From assembly GCA_050084515.1 (NCBI GenBank), contig CM114272.1, positions 4,774,001 through 4,838,000 of the forward strand: DNA of 64,000 nt, written 5' to 3'. The notes under the pieces are model-generated. The model did not search any database. It was not told the DNA's origin and was given only the letters and a program-made list of their open reading frames with translations. The position numbers and the translations under genes were made by a program. How positions within the stretch are numbered: the first letter of the stretch is position 1; each line of letters begins with the position of its first letter. Of this stretch, positions 10,801-22,953 are shown one piece after another. The stretch is from Blasia pusilla (lineage: Eukaryota > Marchantiophyta > Marchantiopsida > Blasiales).

Positions 10801-11250
10801 TCCGCGGAGTACATAGACGATCACATTTGTAAAGACAGACAAATGATCAGCAAACTTTTACAAGCACCACTATCGTTCGAAAAAATCTTCTGCTTTATAT
10901 CATCCGAAGAAAGCTCGGAACTGTACATTTGATCTATTCTATGAAATCTTTTGCCTCATTATCAAAAAACTCCCTACTCCAAACGCTGCAGTCAAGCTGG
11001 GTCGTTGAGTTCTTTGAACTCACTTGTCATCATCCGAGAGCTCTTGCAAAATTACTTTCGGCCTTGCCCTCCCGATTTTTGGAATCGTTGGAAGTGACGA
11101 TGGAGTCACTACCAAGGGTGGATCCGGAACCGGAGCTCTCGGCTTCGGTGGAGAGTTGTACGCCCCAACGAGCCTTTCGTATTCTGCCTCTGCCTCCTTG
11201 CAAAGGTCAAACAGTTCCTGCCTTCCCTCGAGGTAGAGAATGTTCTTGCC

Positions 11251-12250
11251 TGTCGCGACCCTCATGACCAAACAAGTGCCAAGCGGAACATCGGAACATT
11301 AGCGGGCTCACGCTAAGATGGTTTGCGCGTTGGAGTTGTCTCAAAGAGGAGACAAGAGACGAGACGCGAGCGAGAAGTCGCGTTTCAGATGTGATGGTCG
11401 CGACTCAGAAACCTGGACCAAACGCGGAATGAGAATTGAAAGAAGTCGAGTCTAGGAAGTGGGTTGCCAAAGGAAAGATCCGGATTTGGAACGCCACTTG
11501 CGTTCGAGAGTTTCCAACTGTATTTATGGCCATAACTTTTGGCGCTGAGATGCGTTTGGAGCAAATAAGAGTGCGTTGGAAAACTTATGAAGAGCCGGTT
11601 CAAACACACCAAAGATCGTTGCAAACGCATAAGCAGCGGCCGAGATACAACCCGAAAACGACTGTAAGTGGAGTCAGGTTGAGGGCCACAATGAAGGGCC
11701 CGAACCTCTTTTCCCAAAGGGAGGGGTTATTGGAGAACCCCAGAAGTACTAGTAAGGGGAAGGTCTCCGAGAGTGCTTGGAACCCAAACCCCACTTTGGG
11801 CGCATGAAGGCGGCTCAAGGGCATGGAACGGAACGCGAGTTTGGGCGTTAGGTTGGAAAACCTGCACCAAGTCCATTGAGGCGATTGTAGACATCCCTCT
11901 TGGATTTCACGCCGCGACTCAATTACTTGGGTCTCGGTTCGGAACTCACACGAGGACCGTTGAATAGTTGGGATCGCTAGGCGTGCAAGTGCCGTTTCAG
12001 ATCCCTGGACTAACCAGGAAGTCTGTTCCAAGTCTTGAAGGACTTGCCATGTGTTGGGAGCTAAGAACTAAGGAAGGTTGAGCTTGATGAGACGCCGAGT
12101 TTAGGACTCGGTGGGTTGGAACGCCTGTTGGCCAAACCCGACTAACGAGAGTGCGTGTTTGGGTGCAGATCGGCGATGAGTTCGTGACCTACTGAACGCA
12201 CGCTTCCGCAACACTAAAGATTGACGTTCAAGGAGAGTAGGGGCGCGACA
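11251..12250 (+). mobile_element. Solo LTR of gypsy-1 family inside the accessory gene
   Basis: A 1,000-bp LTR with ends TGTCGCG...CGCGACA lies within the methyltransferase motif I exon. It is flanked by TTGCC (11246-11250) and CTGCC (12251-12255), a 5-bp target duplication with one change. Its orientation is opposite to the two LTRs of gypsy-1. Precise excision in silico rejoins SIKGAWQSGKNILYLEG, which is intact in element B. No internal sequence remains. Confidence 0.85.
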
Positions 12251-12634
12251 CTGCCACTCTGCCATGCGCCTTTGATACTTGCTCCTGAAAGTCCCACTAA
12301 GTCGAACACCAAGTCACCCGGCCTTGAGCAGAGCTCGATGAGCGTTTGCATCAGGACTGGCGACTTTTCCCTTCCTCCCAGAAGTGGGGTACTGTCTTGC
12401 ATGTAAATTCCCGGGGGGGGGAATTGTACAAACTATCTAAGCTGTACCCATCTGAGCATGGATCCACAGGATCCTGGATCTTGAACACCTGGAAATTGTG
12501 CTCGGGCCAAACGAAGCAGTACACGTAGGAGTGGTCCATCAGTAAATCAGCACGTTGGAAACAATGCCAGAAACTAAAGAAGTCGCCTTGGGAACATTTT
12601 CAATAACTGACTTTGGATCAACTCAGCCGAGTCC

Positions 12635-13000
12635 GGCGGGTTGTTTTGTCGGACCAACCCGTCGCTTCCGCGGGTTGGTCGTGGATAAAACAACCCGTCG
12701 GGCTCGTTGTTTTGTCCGTGAGCAACCCGTCGGAAGGCGGACGGGTTGCTCGCCTAGAGCAGCCCATGCTCGTCTGAGAGCAACTCGTCGCTATTAGACG
12801 GGTTGCATCCAGAAACCAAAATCAACTGGGAAAAACCAAAAGCAACTGCAACCTGTCGGGCACCGCGGTTTTCCCTGTATGTGGGAAAGATGCAACCCGT
12901 CGAAAACCGACGGGTTGCTCTCAGCCAAGCATGGGCTGCTCTAAGCCAACAACCCGTCGCCTTCCGACGGGTTGCTCACGGACAAAAAAACCCCAGATTG
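12635..13000. repeat. Palindrome array in last long intron of accessory gene A
   Basis: About six variants of the CAACCCGTCGG palindrome, several with altered centres (for example GAAGGC or AAAACC), lie between exon 3 (ends 13060) and exon 4 (starts 12539). They are confined to the intron. Confidence 0.8.
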
Positions 13001-15084
13001 ACTCTCATTATACATCATTAAAATATAATTGAAATTATAGTACAGGAATTGAGCCTTACCCGAATCTGACTCGTCGCGGATTGGAATGGGTACTCGTTTT
13101 CTATGATCCACGATTGTGCCGTCCTCCACTTTAGCGACCTCTTGACGCACTGGAGGTTGAAGAGCTCGTCCTCGCTCCCTCCAGTCAACACCAAGAAGCA
13201 GCCCCTGTCACTCAGATAGGCGTCTGCATAGGAGAACAAAAGTGCAATCTGGTCATAGGAGAGCGGCACATTCCACTCAGGTACCTCGTCCGACGGATTC
13301 TCGCCCCAAAGTCGCAACCCCGAGGGCAAATTGGCGATCAAGAGATCCACCGCAACCTCTTCGACCACTCCATTCACCGTCCAGGCAGCGTGCCCGTTTC
13401 GTTGGAGCTTCCGTCCCAACGTTGTCAATTTTTTGATGGCTGGTGTCGACGCTTGAGAATTGAAGCTCTTCAGCTCATCCTGTAAAGGAGTGAACTGAAG
13501 GAGGACGCTTGTCCGGGTCGTCGTTTGTCTGTGTCTTCCCAAGGATGATGGGTTGTATTCTCCTTGGGACAACCCAGGCACCTCTCGCTTCCGCTTCTCC
13601 CTAGCCTGGGGACGGCTTGTCGGGGTTTCTATAACCTCAGATTCTGGTGGCGTTTTTTTCGCCGAGGACCAGGTCTGACCCTCTCTCCCCGCTCGTCCCG
13701 ACGATTCCGCCTCTGGCCTTGAATCTTCAGCCTGTCTTTGGGAAGACTCGGCCTCTGAATTTTTCCCTCCCCTCGCCTTGCCTTTGAGACCCGTTGTGGA
13801 TTTGTCTTTGGCAGTGCGGACCTTGGAAACCAACTCAGCTGTCTTGTGGGCCTGCTCTTCTGCATCTCCTCCGAAGAAGTCTTCGGGCTAGACGAAATTG
13901 GGGATGTAGTCTTGTCGTGAGGCCACTGCATCATGAAGCACTCGTAAATCCTTATCCATAATGTCTTCACGGTCGTTGAAGTCGAGCCAAATGGGGCAAT
14001 TCTCCACCTCCCAATCGGACAGGTGCTGCCCCATCTCCACGTCGTACATGGAGAATGTCTCTGCATCCGGCGGCGAAGCCCACAATTTCAAGGCTACCGG
14101 TAATTTTCCCCACGTATCTGCGTTCTTACACTGGACGAGGTACACAAGACCATCCGTTGGGCGGCTTTTAGTCGACAGAATCGGCCGTCTACTCTGTAGA
14201 TCTCGCTTCTTCTTCGCTTGATCCCGTTTGTTCCCCTCTACTTCTTCGTCAAGCTCTGAGGAGGAGGCGCAAATCTTGAACATGGTCTTGAATCCTGGGT
14301 TTTGGTTGGCTTGTCCCGGATGTCGTCGAGCCAAACCTCGAAATCTCGAACTTTCAAGGTTTGCTTCGGCGGAATGGGCTCTAATCTTCGAGCTCCGCTT
14401 TGGCACCGTCTGCACGGACTTCCCAATTACCCGCAACGCGTCCCAGAACGACCATTCGCGTAGCCAATGCGAGATCACTCGATCAGACACACCCGGAGGA
14501 TGGTGTGCCGCCCTCTTCTAGGCCTCTGAGCCTTCGAGACTGATTTTCATCAGTCGTATCCTCCTGAACTCGCTTATCCCGGACAACGCAAACCGATAAA
14601 CGCGATCCAGCGACACTTTCTCCCCAATCCGACCATGCGGATCTTCATCCCTCTTCTGTTGGCGCTTGATAATCGCCTTTAGCTCCTTGTAGAACTCCGG
14701 ACCAAGTTCGGGGTTGAGAATGCTGATGTATTGCTGCATCTTGCTCGCCATGTATTTCGTTGCAGCAGATACTGCAGCTTGGATGAATTTGGCGCGCTCA
14801 GACGCAAATACCTTCTCCCTCCGCTCCAGCTCTAGTGCAGCGCTTTTCTTCGCGGCCTGTATCTTCGACCAGCAAAGGATGGCCTGCATCTTGAGAAATA
14901 AACTTATTTGCCCAATTTTTCTTCTTAATCTAAGCACCCTTTGCAAGCATCTGATTGACAAGGGCATCGCCCAAGAACTCCCTGTACTCTCCCGGGTGCG
15001 TCGTAAGCACCTTCCTCACCCGATCGCAGTCCTGGATCCAGTGGTGGGTGACATTCCCCTCCGATACAATCCTGCACATCCAAA

Positions 15085-15690
15085 CTCAACCCGTCAGGAA
15101 ATTACATGGGTTCCTGCAACCCGTCGGACTCCGACGGGTTGCTCGATAGGCCGCCTTGTGAGGATGTTTTTTGAAGAATGCAACTCGTTGGACTCCGACG
15201 AGTTGCTCGAGTGACTGCAGGTTTAGAAGTTTTTTTCCCCAAAGCAACTCGAAGTCCGACGGGTTGCTTGCCTCGAAGCTGTTTTTCCCCAAATCATCCC
15301 GTCGGAGTCCGACAAGTTGCATTTTGGCCAAAAACAGTTTTGAGGCAAGCAACTCGTCGGACTCCGACGGGTTGCTTTGGGGAAAAACCTTCTAAACTGC
15401 GATCCTCGAACAACTCGTCGAGTCCGACAAGTTGCATTCTTCAAAAACATCCTCTAAGCTTTATCAACAACCCGTCCGACTCCGACGGTTTGCTTTGGGC
15501 CAAAAACTAGTTAAATCTATGTTCAATCAAACAAGTCGTCGGAGTCCGACGAGTTGCAATCTTAAAAAAACATCCAAAAAAGCGTGAAGTCGAGCAACCC
15601 GTCGGAGTCCGACGAGTTGCTTTCGGCAAAAGCAAACCTAACCCATTCATCAATCGAGCAACTCGTCGGACTCCGACGAGTTGCGAAAGT
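15085..15690. repeat. Palindrome array in intron 2 of accessory gene A
   Basis: About ten units of half-site GCAACCCGTCGGA, one base, then its reverse complement, spaced roughly 50-65 bp apart. The spacers are unrelated and often contain AAAAAC or CCCCAAA. The array fills the intron between the ParB-like exon and the next exon, and no unit lies in either exon. Confidence 0.9.
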
Positions 15691-16898
15691 GTTAAAGATA
15701 CTCACGTGTTCATGGCATGCATTGCCATCTCCACCGTCGCCATGTGATGAGGGTATGGGTGAAGGACCACTGCCTTCACGCAAAAATGTGCCTCCAATGA
15801 GTTGGGCCGCTCCTCCACAAACTTGGTCCACGCCATGAATCTGTGATTTCCATCCCAGATGAAGAAATGCAGATTCCTCATCCAGCTGAATTCCGTGCCC
15901 TCAACTTGCCTGCTGAAGTCCTGGTCTCGCATCCTCCAAAATGTGTCGAGCTTTTCCAAGTCCTCCTCGGTAACCAGAGCTTGGGTTCCATGCTCGTCGT
16001 AAGGCTGAACATAGAAGGGAGGAAAGTTGTCGACGTAGGATGCTGTCACCGCCGATTGTTTTAGCTTCGCGATGTCCTCGTCGGACTGAATTTCGCGGAC
16101 GTATTCCATTGTCCGCAATCGGCAGAGTGGAATCCTTGGGGCGTTGTGGCCCTCCATGAGTGCCATCTGCTTTATCACCTGTCAGAACCGGGACAAGAGG
16201 AATAAGCTACACTGAAATCCCAATGAATTGTAATTCACATAATTCAAAAAACCCAGAACCTCTCTTACCCACTCGAAAATGGGATCGGTTTCTTGACCAG
16301 CTAACTTGTCTTAGAAAGAGGCTGGCAAATCGACTAGGAACTTGTCGATCCAATAGAGGTCCATGTCCTCCACCGGGCTTGGAGTCGAGAATGACCGCTC
16401 TCCGGCTTCTTCGGCCATGTCCACCATCTCCACGCTGGCGGTCCTCATGACCTCGTCGTCATCGATTTCAACTTCTGGCGTTTCCACTATGTTGATTGTG
16501 TCCCCGGACTTCGTGGGGGACATTTCCCGCATCTCAACACTTACGGTTGGACGGGCTAGGCTATCGTCAATGGCTATCGCTTTTTCCCTCCTCGCTTTAG
16601 CCAATTCTGCCCTCCTCACCAACGCGTCCAGATGCTTCTTTTCTCTCTTTTCGTCGGCGATCCTTTTCTTCAAGGCCTGCGACGTCTCAGCCTCTGCGTT
16701 CTGTTTATCTAGCGCCTCTTGAACACGTCTCACAAGAAGCATTTGGTTGTGCATCTCTGCTTCCCTTTCCCGCTTCTCGATTTCCTGCTGCCTAATTTCA
16801 TTCGCCGAAGGAGGCCCAGAAGAAGCTGACGCAGGAGTCCTAATGGACTTCGGAGTGAAGCTCCCAGACTTGTTGGCTTGTGATTTTTTCCTTATCAT

Positions 16899-18205
16899 TT
16901 TTTCTGGAAATGCCTCCACCTATGTCCACGACAAATCCCTTGATCAGTCGCCTTGCTGATGTCGAGATGGGAGCTCGAATCGCCTTGATGGGTAGCTCGA
17001 ATCGTCCCGCGATCGCTCGGTCGAATCGTCTCGCTGTCGTTGCGTCGAGCGGTCTTGCTCTCGTTCCCTCCTATCGACTCGCGATGTGTCGCCGTGTGAA
17101 ATGCCCCTTCGTATCTGATCAGCTACTGCGCGGGAGAGTGAGGAATGAAGATCGCAAAATGAGAAACCGGAAATGAGCGATTTCTGCCCTATTTATACTT
17201 TTCTAGCCGTTGGGCTGACCGTTGGGTCCCGTCGTCCTTTCGACGGCGACGTGCCGGATGTTACGGAAGTCTGGACATGAAAAATGGCAACCCGTCGGAG
17301 TCCGACAAGTTGCGCGGCTCCGCCATCCTAGGTAAGTCTCCACGTGCGCGAGCAACCCGTCGGAGACCGATGGGTTCAGCACCTCCGTCGTCTTCGGAAA
17401 AGAACGCGAGGTACCCGCGCAACCCGTCGGAGACCGACATGTTGCGCGCCTACGCCATCCTGGGTACATTGCCACGTGCGCCAGCAACCCCTTGGAGACC
17501 GACGGGTTGAGCGCCTCCGTCGTCTTTGGAAAAGAACGCGAGGTACCCGCGCAACCCGTCGGAGACCAACATGTTGCGCGCCTCCGCCGTGTTTGGGACG
17601 GGAACGGGACGTATCTTGGGCAATCCGTCGGAGACCGTTGGGTTGCACGCTTCCCTCATCAAGGGTTAAGAACGAGGGCTTCCCGTGCAAGTCGTCGGAT
17701 TTTGGCTGGCTGCACCACAAGGCGAGGCCCTTGCGCAACCCGTTGGAGGGCAACGGGTTGCACGCCTCGCCGTCTTTGGGCTAAAAGGCGAGGCACCCGC
17801 GGAACTCGTCGGGAACAGACGGTTTGCACGCCTCCGGCATCTTCGGGCAAGAAGGAGCGGTATCCGAGCAACTCGTCGGAGAGCGACGGGTTGCTCGCTT
17901 CGACAATGTTTAGCAGAAGCGTGCAACCCGTCCGATGCCGACGGGTTGCAGGCTTCGGTTAGCTTCGGGTAATTTTTGAGTTACCAGGACTCCGACGGGT
18001 TCCAAGTGTGATGCGCAACCCTCTGCTTCCCAAATCCGGTAACATATTGCAACAGAATTGGATCCATTGTGTGAGACAATGTCACCCACCAAATTCATCT
18101 TGTCAGTAAAAATCTGTCAGGAGTATCTGTTTCCTATTCACTATAAATTAAATATTCTGATTCTGATTCTCATTCTCAGTCTCCTCCCGTTGGAATCTTC
18201 TTTGA
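16899..18205. promoter_or_regulatory. Divergent promoter of element A
   Basis: A minus-strand TATAAATA at 17190-17197 serves the accessory gene. A plus-strand TATAAATTA at 18142-18150 serves the transposase, followed by an ATTCTN microsatellite. Both TATA boxes recur in element B (30750-30757 plus; about 30263-30270 minus). Between them lies the densest palindrome array. Confidence 0.65.
17285..18010. repeat. Palindrome array in the divergent promoter of element A
   Basis: About a dozen units of the 27-bp palindrome, with GAGACC-type centres common and about 65 bp apart. Several are degraded by C-to-T or G-to-A changes in one arm. Spacers also resemble one another (CCTCCGTCGTCTT, GCGAGGTACCCGCG recur), so part of the array grew by duplication of unit plus spacer. 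Confidence 0.9.
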
Positions 18206-21200
18206 ATGGATCATTATGTTAAGCTCACTTGTGGCAGTCATCTGGCGGCCCTTCCTCAATCGGAAATCATTCGACCCCAAGCTCGTAAGTCTTTCATAGC
18301 AGTGGATGAAAATTTTCTGTCTGTTCGATTTCTTCTTCAAATTGGAACCATCTTTGTATCCAAAGATGTTAGGGTGGACGGTACGGAAGACATAATAGGT
18401 GAGACGGTCCAGCCAGTGACCTCAGACCGTAAAGTATGGAATCTCCTACCTCTACCAAATGGTCAATATAGAGTTTACGGCCTGCCCCTGAATTCGTCTG
18501 TTTCCCAAGTAGACGGTCTAGAATTTCCTAGTGCTCCGAGCTCTACGTTTGCAACTCCAAGCTCTGCAGATCCGGTTTCGACTCCAACTTTGCACGCTCA
18601 TAACAATGTTGTTTTTCCTGAAGAGATTCCGGATGTTATCAACCTCAGTGGATCTGTCGGACACCAATCGGGCCCTCTTTCCGCCTACTCGTTCCTCTTG
18701 CGAGTATCAGGCAATAGTTTGCTTTCGTCTCTGCCCTTGAAAATGTTCAAGCACATTCTTGTCCACCCACATACGATGGTAATTGCATTTTTGAGTTGCC
18801 TCCACTTGCTGCTCCTGCTCAAAAGAAGGATAGAGGACGCTTGAAGGGTATGGACATAAAGTCTGGTTATCATCGATGGTGCAGGCTTCAACGGACCAGT
18901 GCTTCAATTCCTGATGGTCCTTGGATTGTCTCCCGCCGCCAATGCGTGGGAGCCTTGGAGTGTAGAAGTCCTGCATGCCCGTATCTAGAGCGCAACGGGC
19001 GAGTCAATACGTCGCAATTCCCTCCCAAGAATGCAGAAACTCCATACGAGGTCGGTGCCACCATACTGCCGGGAGGCCATCGATGTCCTCATTGTCGCAC
19101 GCCTTCTACGTTGGAGCGTGTCCGCATACATATTTTTCATTGTCCACGACTTGGGCTCCACGTCGAGTATACAAGGTGGTTTGTCCATGTTGGCTCCCCA
19201 CACTCATCCTGTGATCGATGCAATTCAAAGACACATCAAGGAGGATGTGGCGAAGAAAGTAGCCGAGGTCTACAGAAACTCTCCGGGTTCAAAGCTCGGA
19301 GTGATCAAGCTCACAATGGCATCACAAATTTGTGAACAATTGCTTGGAATCCCTAGATAGGGCGAGATCACGGCGGTTGAGGAGAAACAACTCTGGGAAA
19401 ATCTCGCATTTCTCGCTGATCCTCAATGCTTCCGGAATTTGCTGCGTCAAATACGAGTTCTGGATGGAAAGACGGCCGAAATGGATGCCATCGCCAGAAT
19501 CAAGGCCAACTCCAGATTTCCATTCATTCAAAGATGGCAGTTCATGGGCCAAGGAGGCGAGGGCCTATGTCTTCAAAATATCAACCACAAGTCCGTCGAG
19601 TGGCCTCGATCTTATAGATCGAATGAGGGAAGGGGAAGATCTTTACGGAAGCTGGGTAAGCTTTGATATTTGCTATAGAGTGTTGAACGGATGGTTGACG
19701 ATGGGTGCTCACGTTTATGACCATGTGGAGAAGGGACTCAAAACTATATTTGTCTGTGAAGTAAAGCGTAAGACGCGTTGGCGGTTTGAAGATGTGTTGG
19801 TTACTCTTCTTTGGAGGTGGTGAAGGAAAACAAAGGCCACCTCCGGAAATTTATGGGTTCATGGCGGACAATGCACAACGTGGGTGGATTGCTATCCGGG
19901 AAGTGTTCTGGGGTGGAGAGGTTCAACCGGAGAGGGAAAGGTCAGATGCTTTCCATTTGCAACAATCTGTGACCCGGTACACCAAATCTTGCATCAAGGA
20001 GAATAAGAGGACATGAGCATGTCACTCTACCCAACGCCAAGGACAAAGAAACCTTGAAGCAGGCCATGGAATGCCAGGAAGAACTTCAGGGGTGGTGGAG
20101 GAAGCATGCGATTGAGGGGAAGTACAAAGAGTTGTGCTCTTGGTTGAGTTGATGGACTGTACGTATGAGACAATGGGAAAACTTCATGCGGCAGGTGAGT
20201 TCACTATTTTGTCTTGTCAAGCTCACGCTGAGAATTGTTTGTAAAGTTGTAGCTCAGGGTGAGAAGCGTGGGAACTTTATGGATTTCAAACGGAAGAAAG
20301 CTGTCGGATGCGACGGGTTGCCCGAGTGTGCAACCCGACAGAAACCGACGGGTTGCATCCAGATGTTTGGTGTAACCCGAGAGTGCAACCCGTTGGGACC
20401 AGACGGGTCACAGAGTCGTTCATGGGATGCCTCGGCCTTGCAACCCGTCCGGTTCCGACGGATTGCAGTAGGTGGGTTTAAGGTTACAACACGTCGGGAC
20501 CCGACGGGTCGCAGAGTCGTTCATGGGATATCTCGGGCCTACAACCCCTCTGGTTCCGACAGGTCGCTTATTTCTTTGACTCCTGAGTTATTTTCATTCC
20601 CTTCTTACATTGCTGTCGTTGCAGGGATTGAACGTTCATGAAAATGCCCTCTGCCCCAACACAAGTGGAGCAGGAAGTGTTCATTCCTCTTGGAGGTCGT
20701 CACAAGCATGCCAACGAATTTCACTTGTGGAGGCATGCCAACAAGACCAGGCAAGAGCAATGCTACAGTCTGCAGCATCCCATATCTTCCTCACAAAAGG
20801 CATAACAAAAGGAAAGGGGCCGTCGATGTATGAGCTCTATGTCAGGGCGGCTGTGAGATCTGGTCATGAAAAATTGTATGTCGAAGCCTTCAACCGGTGC
20901 GTAGCTGGAACTCCACTCGAGCAAGACGTACATATTGGTGGGGATATTCGTGGGCGGGTTTCAAGACGTCCCATACTGGATGGTGGTAGAGCGTCGAACG
21001 AGACTCGTGGAGACCAGATAAGTATCTTGACTTGAGGCAACCAAGAGGCAAAGATCGAGGAACGAAACCGGTGATTGATTTGGATGAGGAAATTACACCG
21101 CCCAGGTATTCGGGGACCCCGGACCCGTCCCATATCCGTGATGGAGTTACTTCTCCAAAATCAGTGAATGTTTTATTTCAGAAGCCCTCCGTTGTTGGAA

Positions 21201-21390
21201 GTTCGCAACATCCTGTCACTGGGGTGGTTCAACAATATGGGATTCCAGTAATGGAGGTGGATTGCAACCTAAAACGGTGGCATATATCTCGGAGCAACCC
21301 AAGACGTGGACCCACCTGCAGGGCAGGATCTGATGGCATTAGGAGAGCATGCGGCACTTTCCTAAATAAGAACTATACAAGGACTGGACG
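18206..21390 (+). pseudogene. Mutator-like transposase, element A (no C-terminus)
   Basis: Starts MDHYVKLTCGSHLAALPQ. A zinc-finger region follows (RRQCVGALECRSPACPYL, then a CPHC-type pair), resembling the GCM/WRKY-type fingers of Mutator-like transposases. Then come a conserved helical part (KRHIKEDVAKKVAEVYRN type), a DDE-like core (THEMGAHVYDHVEKGLKT region, then GFMADNAQRGWIAIREVFWG), and DAFHLQQSVTRYTKSCI, which parallels the FHWxQ part of MULE cores. Exon 1 ends at 20194 (CGGCAG|GTGAGT), the palindrome-bearing intron is 20195-20624, and exon 2 begins GLNVHENALCPNTS. Frameshifts near 18765 and 19100, a stop near 19360 and the missing SWIM exon make it dead. Confidence 0.7.
20300..20575. 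repeat. Palindrome array in transposase intron, element A
   Basis: About six partly degraded units within intron 20195-20624, for example CAACCCGACAGAAACCGACG at 20331. The homologous introns of copies B, C and D hold comparable arrays. Confidence 0.8.
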
Positions 21391-21395
21391 ACCTC

Positions 21396-22953
21396 TGTCT
21401 TATGATCTCTATCTTATGATCGATTGCCCTATATGGCAGCAACTCAGTCGAAAGCTCATTTTTCAAGACATCCTCAAACTCCTTGACCACTTTCTGAAGT
21501 AGTTTTGGGATTCCGCGTGAAGCAGTGTCTTGATCTCCGCGTATTTTTCTTGTAGCCTCCTCTACTTGTCTCATCAAGTAGAGAAGTCCATCCTCTAACT
21601 CGGTCATACTTCTCCTTGTAATAGAGTTCATCAACTCCTTTTTCACCAAAACCTCACAAACCAATCATACCTGCAACTGTTTGCCTTTCAACAAGACGCT
21701 CAACTTCAATGGTCTACGTCTTAACTCCACCTCATATGCATCCACGAATGTATTCCCCAAGACTCTATCCATGCCGTCCATCTCCCACATGGTGAAATTC
21801 TCCTTCAATTCGAATACTCCAGATCCTATGGTTAAACCCAAGACCAACTTAGAAGTCCGATGAGACTTGCCTTGAGCAAATCCTACTCAAATGGGCTCGT
21901 TTGCCTTAGAGGTGGACAAACCCAACTCCTTCACAATTCTCGAGCTTAGGAAGGAGTGCAAAGCACCTGTATCCACGAGCAACAACACATTGTGATCAGC
22001 AATCTTGGATCTTAGGTACACCAAATTGAGCATCCTCTTGGTGACCTTAAGGGACGTCTCAAGACCACGCGCGGACAGATGCTTAGCAGCAAACGCAATT
22101 ATACTCCCATTACTACCTTTGTTTTTGAACACCCTTTTGCCATGTGCCCAGGCTCGCCACAGTTGTAGCATATCACCTTGCCGTTTCTTGACTTAGAATG
22201 CTGTCCTCCTCTCGGCTTCGCATGAAGTTCCACTCGTTTTGCTTCCGGGGCAAGCGACTCTCCTAGGTCACGCGAACCCCCACTCCATACTCTCTTGAAT
22301 GTCTCCTTATTCTTCGATTTCTTCAAAAACACTTTTGGCTCAAAGGGCTTCTCGGTTTGGACTTCATCATCCCCAATCCGCACCGCTAGCTTGAGAAGGT
22401 CCGCGTAGGTATCTGGCAATGCCGGCATTCGGTGGAGGGCTTTTTCAACACTCGCTTTGAGTCCGCGAAAGAAGATAACCTTCTTTGCCTGCTCATCCAT
22501 TTTAGGAAGAAAAGTCAATTTTGCACTAAACTCCCTCACGTAAGCGCTTAAGGAACCACTTTGCCATAACCGCACGCATTCCACCGTGTCGCGCAACCCT
22601 TGGTACTCCAGAGCGAATCGGTCACTAATTAGCACCTTAAACTCCTCCCAACTCAAAGGTGACTCGTTAGCCAAATGTTCCTCTCATTGAGTTGTCCACC
22701 ACAGTAGCACATGATGCTTTAGGAAAGTGACGGCTACCTTCACATTGTCCTGCTCAATTGACTTGTGTGCCTCGAAGTACAATTCGAGCTCTGTAAGAAA
22801 ATCCTTCACTTTTTGAGAACGCCCCACCCTAGTGAATGGCGTGGGCAAGTTTGTCTTGTAGAGCTTTTTACCAATACCCAAAGTTCAGTTTGCCTCTATC
22901 CCTGCAATCCTCTTACTTTGTTGGGACATCTGCTCTACCAACAACTTCAATAA
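21396..22953 (-). pseudogene. Gypsy-1 gag, protease and RT start
   Basis: In minus-strand order: gag (FLTELELYFEAHKSIEQDN, then SPLSWEEFKVLISDRFALEY); a CCHC zinc knuckle CYNCGEPGHMAKGC at about 22120-22165; an aspartic protease active site LLLVDTGALHSF; and the start of RT, ELLPYRAIDHKIEI. Gag packages the RNA and the protease matures the polyprotein. The frame is broken by stops around 22680 and 21880, and RT stops after about 30 residues, where it abuts element A at about 21395. Confidence 0.8.

Larger units (their letters stand above)
10934..16898 (-). pseudogene. ParB-like plus amino-methyltransferase-like accessory gene, element A
   Basis: This is the only copy here that keeps all parts. 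Exon 1 (16898-16269) is a charged coiled-coil region (EIRQQEIEKREREAEMHNQ). Exon 2 (16178-15706) has the ParB/sulfiredoxin-like pattern: APRIPLCRLRTMEYVREIQ, then FFIWDGNHRFMAW. Exon 3 (about 15071-13060) has an unknown helical region and then VAVDLLIANLPSGLRLW with FLVLTGG, the motif IV region of N6/N4 DNA methyltransferases with DPPY replaced. Exon 4 (12539-11020) carries RPGDLVFDLVGLSG, the AdoMet motif I. Motif order IV then I is the beta class. Lesions include stops in exons 1 and 3, a 4-base deletion near 14890, a G/C-run frameshift at 12413-12421, a lost exon 4 acceptor and an LTR insertion. GTGAGT after codon DDDK suggests one further small exon ending at 10934. Confidence 0.7.
9190..21395. 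mobile_element. Element A: Mutator-like composite element, right end truncated
   Basis: The left terminus, GGGGGCTGGTATTATGGCA at 9190, followed by a purine tract of GAGAGGAAGAGAGG type, matches the right terminus of element B read inward (GGGGGCTAGTATTATGGCA). Inside are a minus-strand ParB/methyltransferase-like gene (10934-16898) and a divergent plus-strand transposase (18206 to about 21390), with palindrome arrays between exons. The transposase side ends abruptly near 21395 against gypsy-1 RT and lacks the SWIM exon and terminus, so a deletion has removed that end. A 1-kb solo LTR lies inside at 11251-12250. Confidence 0.75.

Noticed and set aside
13018-16919. Bacterial contamination, suggested by ParB- and methyltransferase-like motifs
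   Set aside because: The gene is interrupted by GT-AG introns, exists in several diverged copies, contains a plant LTR, and one copy sits inside a plant gypsy element with a target duplication.
17344-17784. Long open frames across the palindrome arrays (ATRRRPTG-type repeats)
   Set aside because: Products of the repeat's own CG-rich composition, open on both strands, without family support.
15085-18010. CRISPR-like array: palindromic repeats at regular spacing
   Set aside because: The repeat is degenerate, spacers are partly duplicated, arrays lie in introns and promoters of a eukaryotic transposon, and no cas gene is present.
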